64,000 bases of DNA from an uncultured Eubacteriales bacterium. Lineage in GTDB: Bacteria; Bacillota; Clostridia; Christensenellales; CAG-314. The notes below the pieces were generated by a model. That model saw only the letters and a list, made by a program, of their open reading frames with translations. It searched no databases and was not told where the DNA came from. The stretch spans positions 26,421 to 90,420 of the forward strand of contig URET01000002.1 in assembly GCA_900546875.1 (NCBI GenBank), written 5' to 3'. This document shows positions 17,308 through 25,443 of this stretch, piece after piece. Each line of letters begins with the position of its first letter. Position 1 is the stretch's first letter. A program made the translations under genes and the position numbers.

Positions 17308-18246
17308 TTATTCCGTTTTATGGTTTTTGCATACTTTTTCGGAAAACTCTTTGATAAGCATGGAATATTTTTCAGCGTCTATGAGGTAAGAAAGGGCATG
17401 ACCAGCATGTGGAAATATATAAAGCTCGGCTGTTTTGCCGGCTTTTTTCAGTTCGACGCTCATTTGGCAGGGAACAAAAAGGTCCTCACTGCCGTGTATG
17501 AGCATCACGGGCACCTTTATTTTGCTTATTTTGTCGGTGACATTCTCTGACGAAGGATCGAAGTCGCCGAATATGCGTGCCGAAAGCCTGACGAGGGGGT
17601 AAAAAATTCCGGGCGGAAATCCTATGTCGCGGCTGACTTTCCGAATTATCTTTTCGGGAGAAGAAAACGGACAGTCCGCAATGATGCCTCTGACGTTTTC
17701 GGGCAAGTCATGAGCCCCCGCAAGGAGCACGGTCGAGGCTCCCATAGATACTCCGTAGAGAATAATGTCGCAACCGGGAAAACGAGAATTCGCGTAATCT
17801 ATCCATGCAAGACAGTCGTATTGTTCCTTGACGCCGAAAGTTATGGTGTGACCGCTGCTTTTTCCGCAGGCACGCTGATCGGCAAGTATGAGATTGAAGC
17901 CCGCTTCGAGGATCGTTTTGCCGCCGCCGCAGAAATCCCTGATCGAAGTGGCTCTGTAACCGTGGAAGCAAAGCATTACGGGAGCTTTTTTATTCTGTTC
18001 GTAGCAGCGCGCAAAGAGGGTAAGCCCGTCGAAGGAGGCGATTTCGGCTTTTTCGAAAGTTCTGGCTGCCAGTTCTTCCGTGATTTGCCATACGTAATCT
18101 TCACGATAACGGTATTGTTCTCCTTTAGGTACGCGATGTATGTTGCCCTGTGACTTAAAAGGAGAGTAAAATACTCCGATAAATATGAGCAGTTCTGCAA
18201 GAAAAAACAGAAGTATCAACAGAAAAATAACAATAAACCAGATCAT
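17308..18246 (-). CDS. Membrane-anchored alpha/beta hydrolase
   Basis: A 312-residue protein with one N-terminal membrane helix (residues 2-25, MIWFIVIFLLILLFFLAELL) followed by a serine hydrolase domain. The oxyanion strand is MLCFHGYRA, the nucleophile elbow GVSMGAS, the acid LIHGSEDLFVP and the histidine PHAGHALSY. This is the family of YqkD/bem46-like hydrolases; the substrate is unknown. The catalytic domain should face outside or lie on the membrane. ATG 18246 is preceded by GAGGAA; an earlier in-frame codon at 18279 adds 11 residues without a ribosome site. Confidence 0.83.
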   Translation of the reverse strand: MIWFIVIFLLILLFFLAELLIFIGVFYSPFKSQGNIHRVPKGEQYRYREDYVWQITEELAARTFEKAEIASFDGLTLFARCYEQNKKAPVMLCFHGYRATSIRDFCGGGKTILEAGFNLILADQRACGKSSGHTITFGVKEQYDCLAWIDYANSRFPGCDIILYGVSMGASTVLLAGAHDLPENVRGIIADCPFSSPEKIIRKVSRDIGFPPGIFYPLVRLSARIFGDFDPSSENVTDKISKIKVPVMLIHGSEDLFVPCQMSVELKKAGKTAELYIFPHAGHALSYLIDAEKYSMLIKEFSEKVCKNHKTE

Positions 18247-18656
18247 GCGTTCCTCACACAAAGTCCGGACTTCAGTCATGCCGACGGCTGTAACGATCGC
18301 TTTGAAACTGACTTCTTTCCGCTTAAAGGCGGAAATACCGGCTTCAGAATGTTATTTGGCCGTGACAGACGGTACGGAGCATATATATTTCAGATAATAA
18401 GTCGATTTTCATCATAAAGAAAGCTGATCTCCCGGTTCGGGCAAGCGTTTTAGGGTAGTGCGAAACGGAGATGATCGGCTATAAGGAAGCTTTGCACTGT
18501 GCGGCGAACCCGATCCCGTAAATTGGCGTTTCGGACGGCGACAGATCAGAGCAAAGGTACGACTGATAATAGTATGCGTTTGAAAAAGGAAGTAAACCGA
18601 AAAATAGCAAACTCGATGCGACAAAAAAAGTAACTTTTGAAAAAGAAAAGAATAAA
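18247..18656. other. Intergenic stretch, no gene seen
   Basis: About 410 bases upstream of the hydrolase and downstream of the large surface protein. A small hairpin (TTCCGC / GCGGAA near 18318-18335) is visible; no open frame or RNA gene is convincing. Confidence 0.5.
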
Positions 18657-18688
18657 AAACTTCCGCGCCGTTTTCAGCGCGGAAGTTT
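18657..18688 (-). terminator. Terminator after the surface-protein gene
   Basis: AAACTTCCGCGC (18657-18668) and GCGCGGAAGTTT (18677-18688) form a perfect 12-bp stem. On the minus strand it runs into TTTTTTATTC. Confidence 0.85.
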
Positions 18689-18698
18689 GTTTATTTTA

Positions 18699-21227
18699 TC
18701 AGTTTTTCTTTTTATTGCCTGTAAGCTGTTGTTCTTCCTGAGCCTGAAGTTCCTGTGCTTTTTTGATCCTCTTACGGCGGATAGTCACTACTATTGCTAC
18801 GATCACTGCCGCGACAAGAAGGATAGTTGAGATGGCGACCATGATATTGAGCCAATTGATGGGATCTCCTTCATTGTCATAATCATCATCTCCTTCGTCG
18901 GTGGGATCTTCGGGCCTTGTGACGGCTTTTTCGTTGGTAAGGTCAAGTCCTTCGACATTCTCGAACTTAGAAGGCATCGAGAATATATCGCCCTCGGGTT
19001 CGTAAGCTTCAAACGGAGGGATATAACTTTCGTCGTCGGGATCAGCCGTGGTAAGAGCTTTGAACTGATCCTCCGTCAAGGTTTCGTAATCGGCAATATC
19101 GAATACGACGATCCCGTTGGCTTTAACGGTGTTATCGTTGTCCGAATCGGTTTTTTCGCCGTTGTAAAGTTCGATATAAACTGTCTTAGTGACTTCGCCG
19201 ACAGCGATATAAAAGTTATACTGAACGAATCCGTTGCCGTAGTCGAGTTCGGTGACGGGCGTGAAAATCTGGCCGTCGGGAGAAACTCCGTGGTTGCTCA
19301 TATTGAGATCGCCGGTGATATAGACATAGGCTTTACCGCCGTCGATTTCTTTAGCAAGGACGCTGATACGGTAATACGTATTGGCGGACAAGGATATCTT
19401 GCCGGAACGCATACCGAAGGCGGTTCCGCCTTCCTTGATATTCCTGATGTAAAGCTGACTGATGATATCTTTGCTTCCCGGGAACAGGAAATCGGTCTCA
19501 TCATTGAGTCCGAGGTCGGCGTTATTGGCATTGAAACGGGATACGATACCGAATTGCACATCGTTGTTGAAAGTTCCGGCTTCTCCGTCATAAACCGTAT
19601 ACTGCTCGGCAGCCGTCCAGTCGGAGACGGGGTAGGGGTAGGAAGATGAGGAGATATTTGTCGGTAAGGTTTCAAAAGAACCGTTAGTCAGGGTATTTGT
19701 AGTTGAAGGAGTAAACGTAGAGGAACTGAGATCCGTCTTTTTAGTATAGGAATCGGTGGAAGCCGACGAATAGGTAGAGAGGGATATCTTAGTGAGCTCT
19801 ATATCCGTTATATACATTGTCCCCGTAACAGGTTCGGTGATATTCTCGCCATTTATCATGTTACCGAACCATATTTCGAGCTGCAGCGTGAAATCTTTGA
19901 CATTGGAGGGTTTCACGTAGAAGGTATACTGAACCCAGCCGTTGAGGTTATCGTCGGCGATCTCGGTAGTAGTGCGGACTTTTGAGAAATAGGTCGTATA
20001 GGAAGTGTTGTATTTTTCTCCGTCCACATAGAGGTAGATATTGGCTCCCTGATCGATGCGCACGTCTTTAGTGCGGACATAGAAAGAGAGTTTATAGTGG
20101 TCGTTCACTGAAGGTGCGGCTACCGTAAAGGGATTGATGAGCTTGCCGCCCACGGATTTGACCGAACCGTCGTTGACGAGTTTATAAACGTTGGGTTCAT
20201 CAAGGTTGTCCACTGCAAACGGGAAGAGAGCGGGATCTCCGTTTTCATCGACGTTTTCGTCGATATAATTCTGCCCGGTTATAATGCTGAATACGCTGTC
20301 GGGATTCATGGACACGATATTCTCGTTATCTTCCTCGGCCATAAAGCTTACGGTTTTGATATTTGTGAGGGTTTCGTCGTTTTTCATTTTAAGGTATTCG
20401 CCCTTGCTCACATTGCTCATAACAATGTCGTCAATGAAAACGATACCCGAAGCGTTATCGAAATCGGCGTCGGTATCACGGCCGAGGCCCACTTCCACAT
20501 AAAGAGCGGTGCTTGAGGAACTGCTTCCTTCGATATAAAAGGAGTATTCCGTCCATTCTCCGTTTGTGACCACATCCGTGAAAGAAAGCTCGGGAGTAGT
20601 GGAGCTGCTGCTCTTTTTAAGCCAGATATAGACGTTTGACTGATCGACGTCGATTGTTTTTACCCAAATGGTTACCTTATTGTAGCTTTTGGAAGCAGCG
20701 GAGAAGGAGGTATAATTTTTCAAATTGGAATACGTATCGTCTATATTATAAAGCATATAGACATTGTGTTTATTTTCATCGTCGTTTTTTACGGAATTTT
20801 CAGGTTCGCCCGGGTTTTCGACATCGGCGCCCAAAGCAGAGAGCTGATCGGAGACAGTGCTCCAGGTATCTTCCGAAACCGGAACAACGCCCGCAATGGT
20901 TTTTGTATTGCTTTCACGGGTAAGTGTCCAGTTAGCCGCAACGAAAGGATAACCTATTTTATTCTCCGAACTGGGCGTGACATAATCGAAACCGCCGTTT
21001 CTGATGGTTGCGGAGCTGGTTGGGATTGTTTCGGCAACATTTGACTTTTCCGATAATTCGGGTTCGGTATAATTGGCATAGATAATCGTAGCCGTAAGCA
21101 CGAGGGCTGCGATAAGCACCAAAACCACCATGAAAATAATCTTTTGCGCCAAAAGCGGGGATCTCTCTTCCGCTTGCTGCACGGCGGAAGCTCCGCCCAC
21201 AGCGTAAGTCTTTTTCTGTTTGCTCAT
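18699..21227 (-). CDS. Large cell-surface protein with repeated jelly-roll-like domains, function unknown
   Basis: An 842-residue protein I cannot assign. It has a basic N-terminus, a membrane helix at about residues 28-52, a long extracytoplasmic part, a second helix near residues 790-815, and a Lys/Arg/Gln-rich cytoplasmic tail. Three similar regions of about 220 residues follow one another. Their landmarks are NGGFD or NGSFE followed by a Trp, a region of WVQYTFYV or FVQYNFYI type, and then an exposed acidic FIDDI or YITDI strand. This pattern resembles family 4/9-type carbohydrate-binding jelly rolls. It is rich in Ser/Thr/Asp with almost no Cys. GTG 21236 is in frame, but AGGTGG before ATG 21227 sets the start. 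Confidence 0.8.
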   Translation of the reverse strand: MSKQKKTYAVGGASAVQQAEERSPLLAQKIIFMVVLVLIAALVLTATIIYANYTEPELSEKSNVAETIPTSSATIRNGGFDYVTPSSENKIGYPFVAANWTLTRESNTKTIAGVVPVSEDTWSTVSDQLSALGADVENPGEPENSVKNDDENKHNVYMLYNIDDTYSNLKNYTSFSAASKSYNKVTIWVKTIDVDQSNVYIWLKKSSSSTTPELSFTDVVTNGEWTEYSFYIEGSSSSSTALYVEVGLGRDTDADFDNASGIVFIDDIVMSNVSKGEYLKMKNDETLTNIKTVSFMAEEDNENIVSMNPDSVFSIITGQNYIDENVDENGDPALFPFAVDNLDEPNVYKLVNDGSVKSVGGKLINPFTVAAPSVNDHYKLSFYVRTKDVRIDQGANIYLYVDGEKYNTSYTTYFSKVRTTTEIADDNLNGWVQYTFYVKPSNVKDFTLQLEIWFGNMINGENITEPVTGTMYITDIELTKISLSTYSSASTDSYTKKTDLSSSTFTPSTTNTLTNGSFETLPTNISSSSYPYPVSDWTAAEQYTVYDGEAGTFNNDVQFGIVSRFNANNADLGLNDETDFLFPGSKDIISQLYIRNIKEGGTAFGMRSGKISLSANTYYRISVLAKEIDGGKAYVYITGDLNMSNHGVSPDGQIFTPVTELDYGNGFVQYNFYIAVGEVTKTVYIELYNGEKTDSDNDNTVKANGIVVFDIADYETLTEDQFKALTTADPDDESYIPPFEAYEPEGDIFSMPSKFENVEGLDLTNEKAVTRPEDPTDEGDDDYDNEGDPINWLNIMVAISTILLVAAVIVAIVVTIRRKRIKKAQELQAQEEQQLTGNKKKN

Positions 21228-21360
21228 TTTTACCACCTATGTGTATTTATTAGTGCCTTTATGATCCGCCTGATCCGACGCACGTCGGGTGACAGATCAA
21301 TCTGCGGCACACGGCGTCATACAAGTGTCAGATATCAAGAGCGTATTCTCATACTTATCT

Positions 21361-21389
21361 ATTCTAATACAAAACGAATAAAAAATCAA
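21361..21389 (-). promoter_or_regulatory. Promoter of the surface-protein gene
   Basis: On the minus strand TTGATT (21384-21389) and TAGAAT (21361-21366) are 17 bp apart. The roughly 125-base leader contains the palindrome CCGACG-CA-CGTCGG (21275-21288), a possible hairpin. Confidence 0.55.
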
Positions 21390-21470
21390 ATACATTTCGG
21401 TGCCTTATGATAAAAAAAACATTATTAAGCAAACTAAAATTGCAAAAGTGCTTTCAAAGGGGTGCAGACA

Positions 21471-21830
21471 GTGGATAAAAGAACTTTATTATTTATCACG
21501 GCAGGCTTGTCGGTGGGTATTATCAACGGTCTTTTGGGAGGCGGAGGCGGCGTGGTTGCTTTTCTGGTCCTGACGGCATTATGCAAACTTGAAGTAAAAG
21601 AGGCTCACGCAACCTCGATTTTGATTATTCTGCCTGTTTCGCTTATATCTGCAGCCATATACCTCCTGAACGGAAAAGTCGATTGGAGCATAACTGCTCT
21701 TGCGTCTTTAGGCGTTGTCGCAGGGGGAGCGACGGGAGCTTTTCTGATCACTAAATTGACGCCTTTGGCAATAGATATCATTTATGCCGTTATCCTTACT
21801 CTTTCCGCATTCAGGATGCTGACCTCATGA
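21471..21830 (+). CDS. Half-size TauE/SafE (sulfite exporter family) membrane protein
   Basis: A 119-residue protein with about four membrane helices, matching one half of the TauE/SafE permease fold. The family signature GIINGLLGGGGGVVAFLVL is near the N-terminus. Full-length members are about 250 residues with two such halves. Only one half is present here and no second half adjoins it, so it may work as a homodimer or be a leftover. GTG 21471 with AAAGGGGTG six bases upstream is the likely start; an in-frame GTG at 21462 is inside that site. Confidence 0.75.
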   Translation: MDKRTLLFITAGLSVGIINGLLGGGGGVVAFLVLTALCKLEVKEAHATSILIILPVSLISAAIYLLNGKVDWSITALASLGVVAGGATGAFLITKLTPLAIDIIYAVILTLSAFRMLTS

Positions 21831-22155
21831 ATGATTTGTAGATAAATTTTTTCGTACATAAACTTTTCCGCAGCACGAATGATCTTTACATAAAAATTTC
21901 TGTTTATTTATTTTCCGCAGCACGAATGATCCGCAGATAAGTTTTTCCGCTGCATGGTTTTTGCGGCGGGGTAACGTGCGGACGGCTGAGAAGTTTTGCA
22001 GGGACAGGATCTTACTGATGCATTTTTTGATATTTTCCGTCCGGTATACGATATCGGGACAAGTTCCGTTCGGAAGATTCGGAATATACGGCGGTTTAGA
22101 AAAACCGGAGGGACGAAAACATTTGCATAAACGAAAACCGTTTTACGCCGGGCAA
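21831..22155. other. Intergenic stretch with a 21-bp direct repeat
   Basis: TTTTCCGCAGCACGAATGATC is present at 21864-21884 and again at 21911-21931, 47 bases apart; a third, shorter relative (TTTTTCCGCTGCATG) follows at about 21942. No coding frame is convincing. The dgt promoter follows. Confidence 0.6.
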
Positions 22156-22184
22156 TTGACAAAATTTGGTTTTGGTATTATAAT
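22156..22184 (+). promoter_or_regulatory. Consensus sigma-A promoter of the dGTPase gene
   Basis: TTGACA (22156-22161) and TATAAT (22179-22184) are perfect and 17 bp apart, 33 bases before the start codon. Confidence 0.85.
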
Positions 22185-22217
22185 CATAATCGATCAGGAA
22201 TTTACAGGCGGAGAGAT

Positions 22218-23210
22218 ATGAAAGAAACAAAATTAGCGGCGGAGGAAATGTTTTTCAGTCCTTTGGCGGTAAAATCCCGCGACACAAAAGGAAGGAAGAG
22301 ATATGAAGAGGAGTGTCCGTTCAGGACGGAGTTTCAGCGCGACAGAGATCGTATAATACACTGCAAAGCGTTCAGAAGGCTGAAAAACAAAACGCAGGTA
22401 TTCATTGCGCCTTTCGGAGATCATTTCCGGACTCGTATGACGCATACTCTCGAGGTCACGCAGATAGCGCGCAGTATTGCCGGCGCTCTTAATCTCAATG
22501 AGGACCTTGCCGAAGCGATTGCCTTAGGACACGACCTCGGACATACGCCCTTCGGACACATCGGCGAGAAAACGCTTAATCGTATTTCCGAGGAAGGTTT
22601 CAGGCACAATGAACAATCGGTGCGGATAGTTGAGGTCATCGAGAAAAACGGAGAAGGACTCAATCTCACGTACGAAGTTCTTGACGGCATACTCAATCAC
22701 GGATTATCCGCTCATCCTTCCACGGCGGAAGGCAGAGCGGTATTGCTTGCGGACAAAATAGCGTATATAAACCATGATCTTGACGACGCTCTGAGGGCAG
22801 GACTGATAACCGAGGATATGGTACCGCAGAGCGCTGCAAGTATACTCGGGAAAACCACGTCTGCAAGAATAAACAATATGATCCGAGCCATTGTGGAAGA
22901 ATCAGACAGAGCGGGCGAGGTGAAAATGAGTGCTGAAGTGGAACAAGCCATGCTGGAAATGAGAGCTTTTTTGTTTTCTTCTGTCTATACCGAAAATGCC
23001 GGCAACCGCGACAGCGATAAAGCCGATCTGCTTGTGGAATTTCTGTACAACAATTTCCTTAAACACCCCGAAACGCTGCCGGAAGAATATAAAACGCTTT
23101 TGGACAGATTTTCCGTATCGAGGGTGGTATGCGACTATATTGCGGGCATGTCGGATACATATGCCATTGACCTTTTCAAGAAGCTAACGCTTCCCAGAAC
23201 ACTTGTATAA
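22218..23210 (+). CDS. dgt: Deoxyguanosinetriphosphate triphosphohydrolase-like protein
   Basis: A 330-residue HD-domain enzyme that splits dNTPs (classically dGTP) into nucleoside and triphosphate. Metal ligands are seen in RMTHTLEVTQIARSI (H), ALGHDLGHTPFGH (HD), and the distal Asp in ADKIAYINHDLDDA. The N-terminal SRDTKGRKRYEEECPFRTEF segment is typical of the clostridial dGTPase-like group. GGCGGAGAG precedes ATG. The last codons (KKLTLPRTLV) lie in a 43-bp direct repeat that is copied again just after the stop. Confidence 0.92.
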   Translation: MKETKLAAEEMFFSPLAVKSRDTKGRKRYEEECPFRTEFQRDRDRIIHCKAFRRLKNKTQVFIAPFGDHFRTRMTHTLEVTQIARSIAGALNLNEDLAEAIALGHDLGHTPFGHIGEKTLNRISEEGFRHNEQSVRIVEVIEKNGEGLNLTYEVLDGILNHGLSAHPSTAEGRAVLLADKIAYINHDLDDALRAGLITEDMVPQSAASILGKTTSARINNMIRAIVEESDRAGEVKMSAEVEQAMLEMRAFLFSSVYTENAGNRDSDKADLLVEFLYNNFLKHPETLPEEYKTLLDRFSVSRVVCDYIAGMSDTYAIDLFKKLTLPRTLV

Positions 23211-23250
23211 ATATAGGTTTAAGAAGCTAACGCTTCCCAAACACTTGTAA
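23178..23250. repeat. 43-bp-period direct repeat spanning the dgt stop codon
   Basis: AAGAAGCTAACGCTTCCC begins at 23178 inside the gene and again at 23221, followed in both by (AG)AACACTTGTA. The second copy is non-coding, so the 3' end of the gene appears to have been tandemly duplicated. Confidence 0.8.
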
Positions 23251-23912
23251 AAAAATATCGTTTATTTCGGTTATTGTTTTATAAAGGCGTCGGACGTGCG
23301 GCGGTACGGGCGCAAAAAGACGCGTTTTTTATCCGGTAAATAAAACGCAGGATATTATCGACATCCGGTGCAGGTATATTGCGGGGATATTATCGACATC
23401 TGGTGCAGATATGTGTCGGGAACATTATTTATATTCAATATTTATATTCAATGAGAAATATTACGGATGATTACAGACATTGCGAACAATAAACGCTTTG
23501 TTTGTTTTTTTAATTTATTGTTTTTTCCGAAAGTTTATTTTTTATATTTTTTACAGAACAATTTTTTCTGCAAGCACGGCGGTATATTTATTCCGGAATT
23601 AATACCGGTCGGGTGTGCCGAATCCCGATTTTGTCCGGAGAGGATTAATGAACTGCTGAATGTCGGAGAAAAGACAGGCGTAAAAATAGTTTGTCAGATT
23701 TCAATATCTGAGAGGTAAAACAAATAAAAATTCGGTTTTTTTGTTTGCCGGTTTTCGGAGATGCGCAGATACGGGTTGCAAAAGTCACGTTGCAGGCATC
23801 TGACTGTTGCCGGCGGTTGGTGATGAAGGGAAAATCATTTGAAGTTGCCGAAACGAATTATCATGCGCAGGAGGTATATTTTCAGGAAAGCATGCGGTGT
23901 GTCCGGGTTACG
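23251..23912. other. Intergenic stretch with tandem repeats
   Basis: Between dgt and sigK there are two units of a 35-bp tandem repeat (ATATTATCGACATCyGGTGC at 23352 and 23387), then a doubled TTTATATTCAAT near 23428-23451. A frame of 83 codons at 23467-23718 has no ribosome site and an odd Phe/Leu-rich composition; I do not call it a gene. Confidence 0.55.
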
Positions 23913-24608
23913 TTACTCGAAGTCTTCGCGGGAAAGGTGGTTTCTGAGCTTTGACAGAGCTTTTGTTTCGATACGGCTCACATAGCTTCTTGAGATGCCG
24001 AGTTTTTCTGCAGTTTGCTGTTGAGTAAGGACGGGGCAGCCACCCAGACCGAATCTGCAGCGGATGATGGTGTATTCTCTTTCGCTCAGAGTGTCGGTGA
24101 GGATTTCGTCTATTTTTTCTGCGAGCACGTTTTTGTCTACCTGACCGAAAACGCTTTCTTCTTTTACCGAAAGCAGATCTATAAGGGAGAACTCGTTGCC
24201 GTCAGAGTCTACTCCCAGAGGTTCGCTCAGGTAAAGGGTATTTTTGTATCTTTTATTGCTGCGCAGTGTCATAAGTATTTCATTTTCTATGCACCGCGCA
24301 AGGAAGGTGGAAAGCGTTGTGCTTTTGCTTTGGCTGTAACTTCTGACGCCTTTTATAAGACCGATCGAACCTATAGATATGAGGTCGTCGGTATCGCCTC
24401 CGGCAGCGTATTTTTTTGCAATATGCGCAACCAGTCTCATGTTGTGACGGATAAGTTTTTCAAAAGCTTTTTCGTCTCCGGTCTGCATTTTTTCAAGGCA
24501 GTCGCTTTCTTCTTCCTTGCTGAGTGGTTTCGGGTAGGCGTTTTTGCTTCCCAGCCTACCGGTGAAGAAAAAAATAGTGCTAAGTAATTCTAAAAGTCCG
24601 GCAAACAT
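23913..24608 (-). CDS. sigK: Sporulation sigma factor SigK (uninterrupted)
   Basis: A 231-residue late mother-cell sigma factor. The N-terminal hydrophobic pro-sequence (FAGLLELLSTIFFFTGRLG) is the type removed by the SpoIVFB protease. Region 2 carries HNMRLVAHIAKKYAAGG, LISIGSIGLIKGVRSY and ARCIENEILM. Region 4 carries EKLGISRSYVSRIETKALSKL. The gene is continuous, so there is no skin-type insertion and no need for excision. A ribosome site (AAGGAGCAG) and a sigma-E-like promoter precede it. Confidence 0.93.
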   Translation of the reverse strand: MFAGLLELLSTIFFFTGRLGSKNAYPKPLSKEEESDCLEKMQTGDEKAFEKLIRHNMRLVAHIAKKYAAGGDTDDLISIGSIGLIKGVRSYSQSKSTTLSTFLARCIENEILMTLRSNKRYKNTLYLSEPLGVDSDGNEFSLIDLLSVKEESVFGQVDKNVLAEKIDEILTDTLSEREYTIIRCRFGLGGCPVLTQQQTAEKLGISRSYVSRIETKALSKLRNHLSREDFE

Positions 24609-24631
24609 TTTCTGCTCCTTCGGTTTTTTAT

Positions 24632-24660
24632 ATTTTATTGCCGCAGCGGACGAAATATGA
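24632..24660 (-). promoter_or_regulatory. Candidate sigma-E promoter of sigK
   Basis: On the minus strand TCATATTT (24653-24660) and CAATAAAAT (24632-24640) are 12 bases apart, counted between the words. This is close to the sigma-E pattern of an ATATT -35 and CATAcaaT -10 about 13-14 bp apart. sigK is a known sigma-E target in Bacillota. Confidence 0.45.
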
Positions 24661-24880
24661 TTTTACCCGAACCCGGTGTTTGCAAAAAAGCGCGGGAAAG
24701 GGCAAAAAAAGAAATATGCACATCCGTGCAGTCGGGATCGAGGAAAGTTTCAGGCGGGGCGGGGGTATAAAAAACAGGCAATGGACGAAAGATTAACAGA
24801 GTATCTAAAAGCGCAAAAAGTTATTAGAACAAGCGTTTTAAAAAACGGACAAAAATTAGCTCAATAGTATCAAAATTACC
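24661..24880. other. Intergenic stretch between sigK and mraZ
   Basis: About 220 bases, purine-rich, without a convincing gene. A 28-codon frame at 24781-24867 has no ribosome site. Confidence 0.4.
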
Positions 24881-24968
24881 AAAATGGGAGTGAACTCCCT
24901 AAAAATTTAAAAAAAGTGGTTTAACTTCCCTAAAAATGGTTGACAAGAAAAAAATAGTGGTGTATGAT
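24881..24968 (+). promoter_or_regulatory. mraZ promoter with upstream MraZ-box-like array
   Basis: TTGACA (24940-24945) and TATGAT (24963-24968), 17 bp apart, form the promoter. Four related words, AAAATGG (24881), AAAGTGG (24913), AAAATGG (24933) and AATAGTGG (24953), are spaced 32, 20 and 21 bp, near whole helical turns. The first is joined to the palindrome GGGAGT-GA-ACTCCC (24886-24899). MraZ binds GTGG/TGGG repeats upstream of its own gene, so autoregulation is likely. Confidence 0.65.
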
Positions 24969-24999
24969 AGACATACCAAAAAAAACGGAAGTGCCCATC

Positions 25000-25443
25000 A
25001 TGTTGACCTGTGGTAAATACACGTATCAGCTTGATAATAAAAACAGACTCAGATTGCCATCCAAGGTAAGGGATGACTATGGAGATGAATTATATCTTTC
25101 CATAGATATGAGGGGGTCATTGCTGGTGCGGTCCAAGGAGAGCATGGAAGAGATATTCAGAAAGCTTGAGCAGGTGAGCATGTCCGACTGGGAAACTCAG
25201 GATGCCATTATGGATTTTTCGTCGATGACGTTCAGTGTGAAGCTTGATGATCAGAGGCGATTCATGTTGCCGGCGGAGCTGAAGAACTATGCAAAGATCG
25301 ATAAGAACATAGTTGTAGTGGGATTGCCGCGCGGGTGGTCGATATGGGCTGAGGAGTCATACGAAAACAGGAACAAGCCTGACGAAGATTTTATGGATTT
25401 TGAGAAGAGAATAGCGCCCCTTTTGAAGCCTTATGGTATATAA
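25000..25443 (+). CDS. mraZ: MraZ, transcriptional regulator of the division cluster
   Basis: A 147-residue protein of two AbrB-like SpoVT domains. The first reads YTYQLDNKNRLRLPSKVRDDYG, the second FSVKLDDQRRFMLPAELKNYA; both hold the DxxxR(L/F)xLPxxL(R/K) motif. The start at 25000 (MLTCGKYTYQLD) matches homologues. An in-frame ATG at 24964 overlaps the -10 box and cannot be transcribed from that promoter. It heads mraZ-rsmH-ftsL and overlaps rsmH by 11 bases. Confidence 0.93.
   Translation: MLTCGKYTYQLDNKNRLRLPSKVRDDYGDELYLSIDMRGSLLVRSKESMEEIFRKLEQVSMSDWETQDAIMDFSSMTFSVKLDDQRRFMLPAELKNYAKIDKNIVVVGLPRGWSIWAEESYENRNKPDEDFMDFEKRIAPLLKPYGI

Noticed and set aside
23467..23718. 83-codon frame between dgt and sigK
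   Set aside because: No ribosome site or promoter, unusual composition, and it lies in repeat-rich intergenic DNA.
23913..24608. skin-element insertion in sigK
   Set aside because: The reading frame is continuous through all sigma regions.
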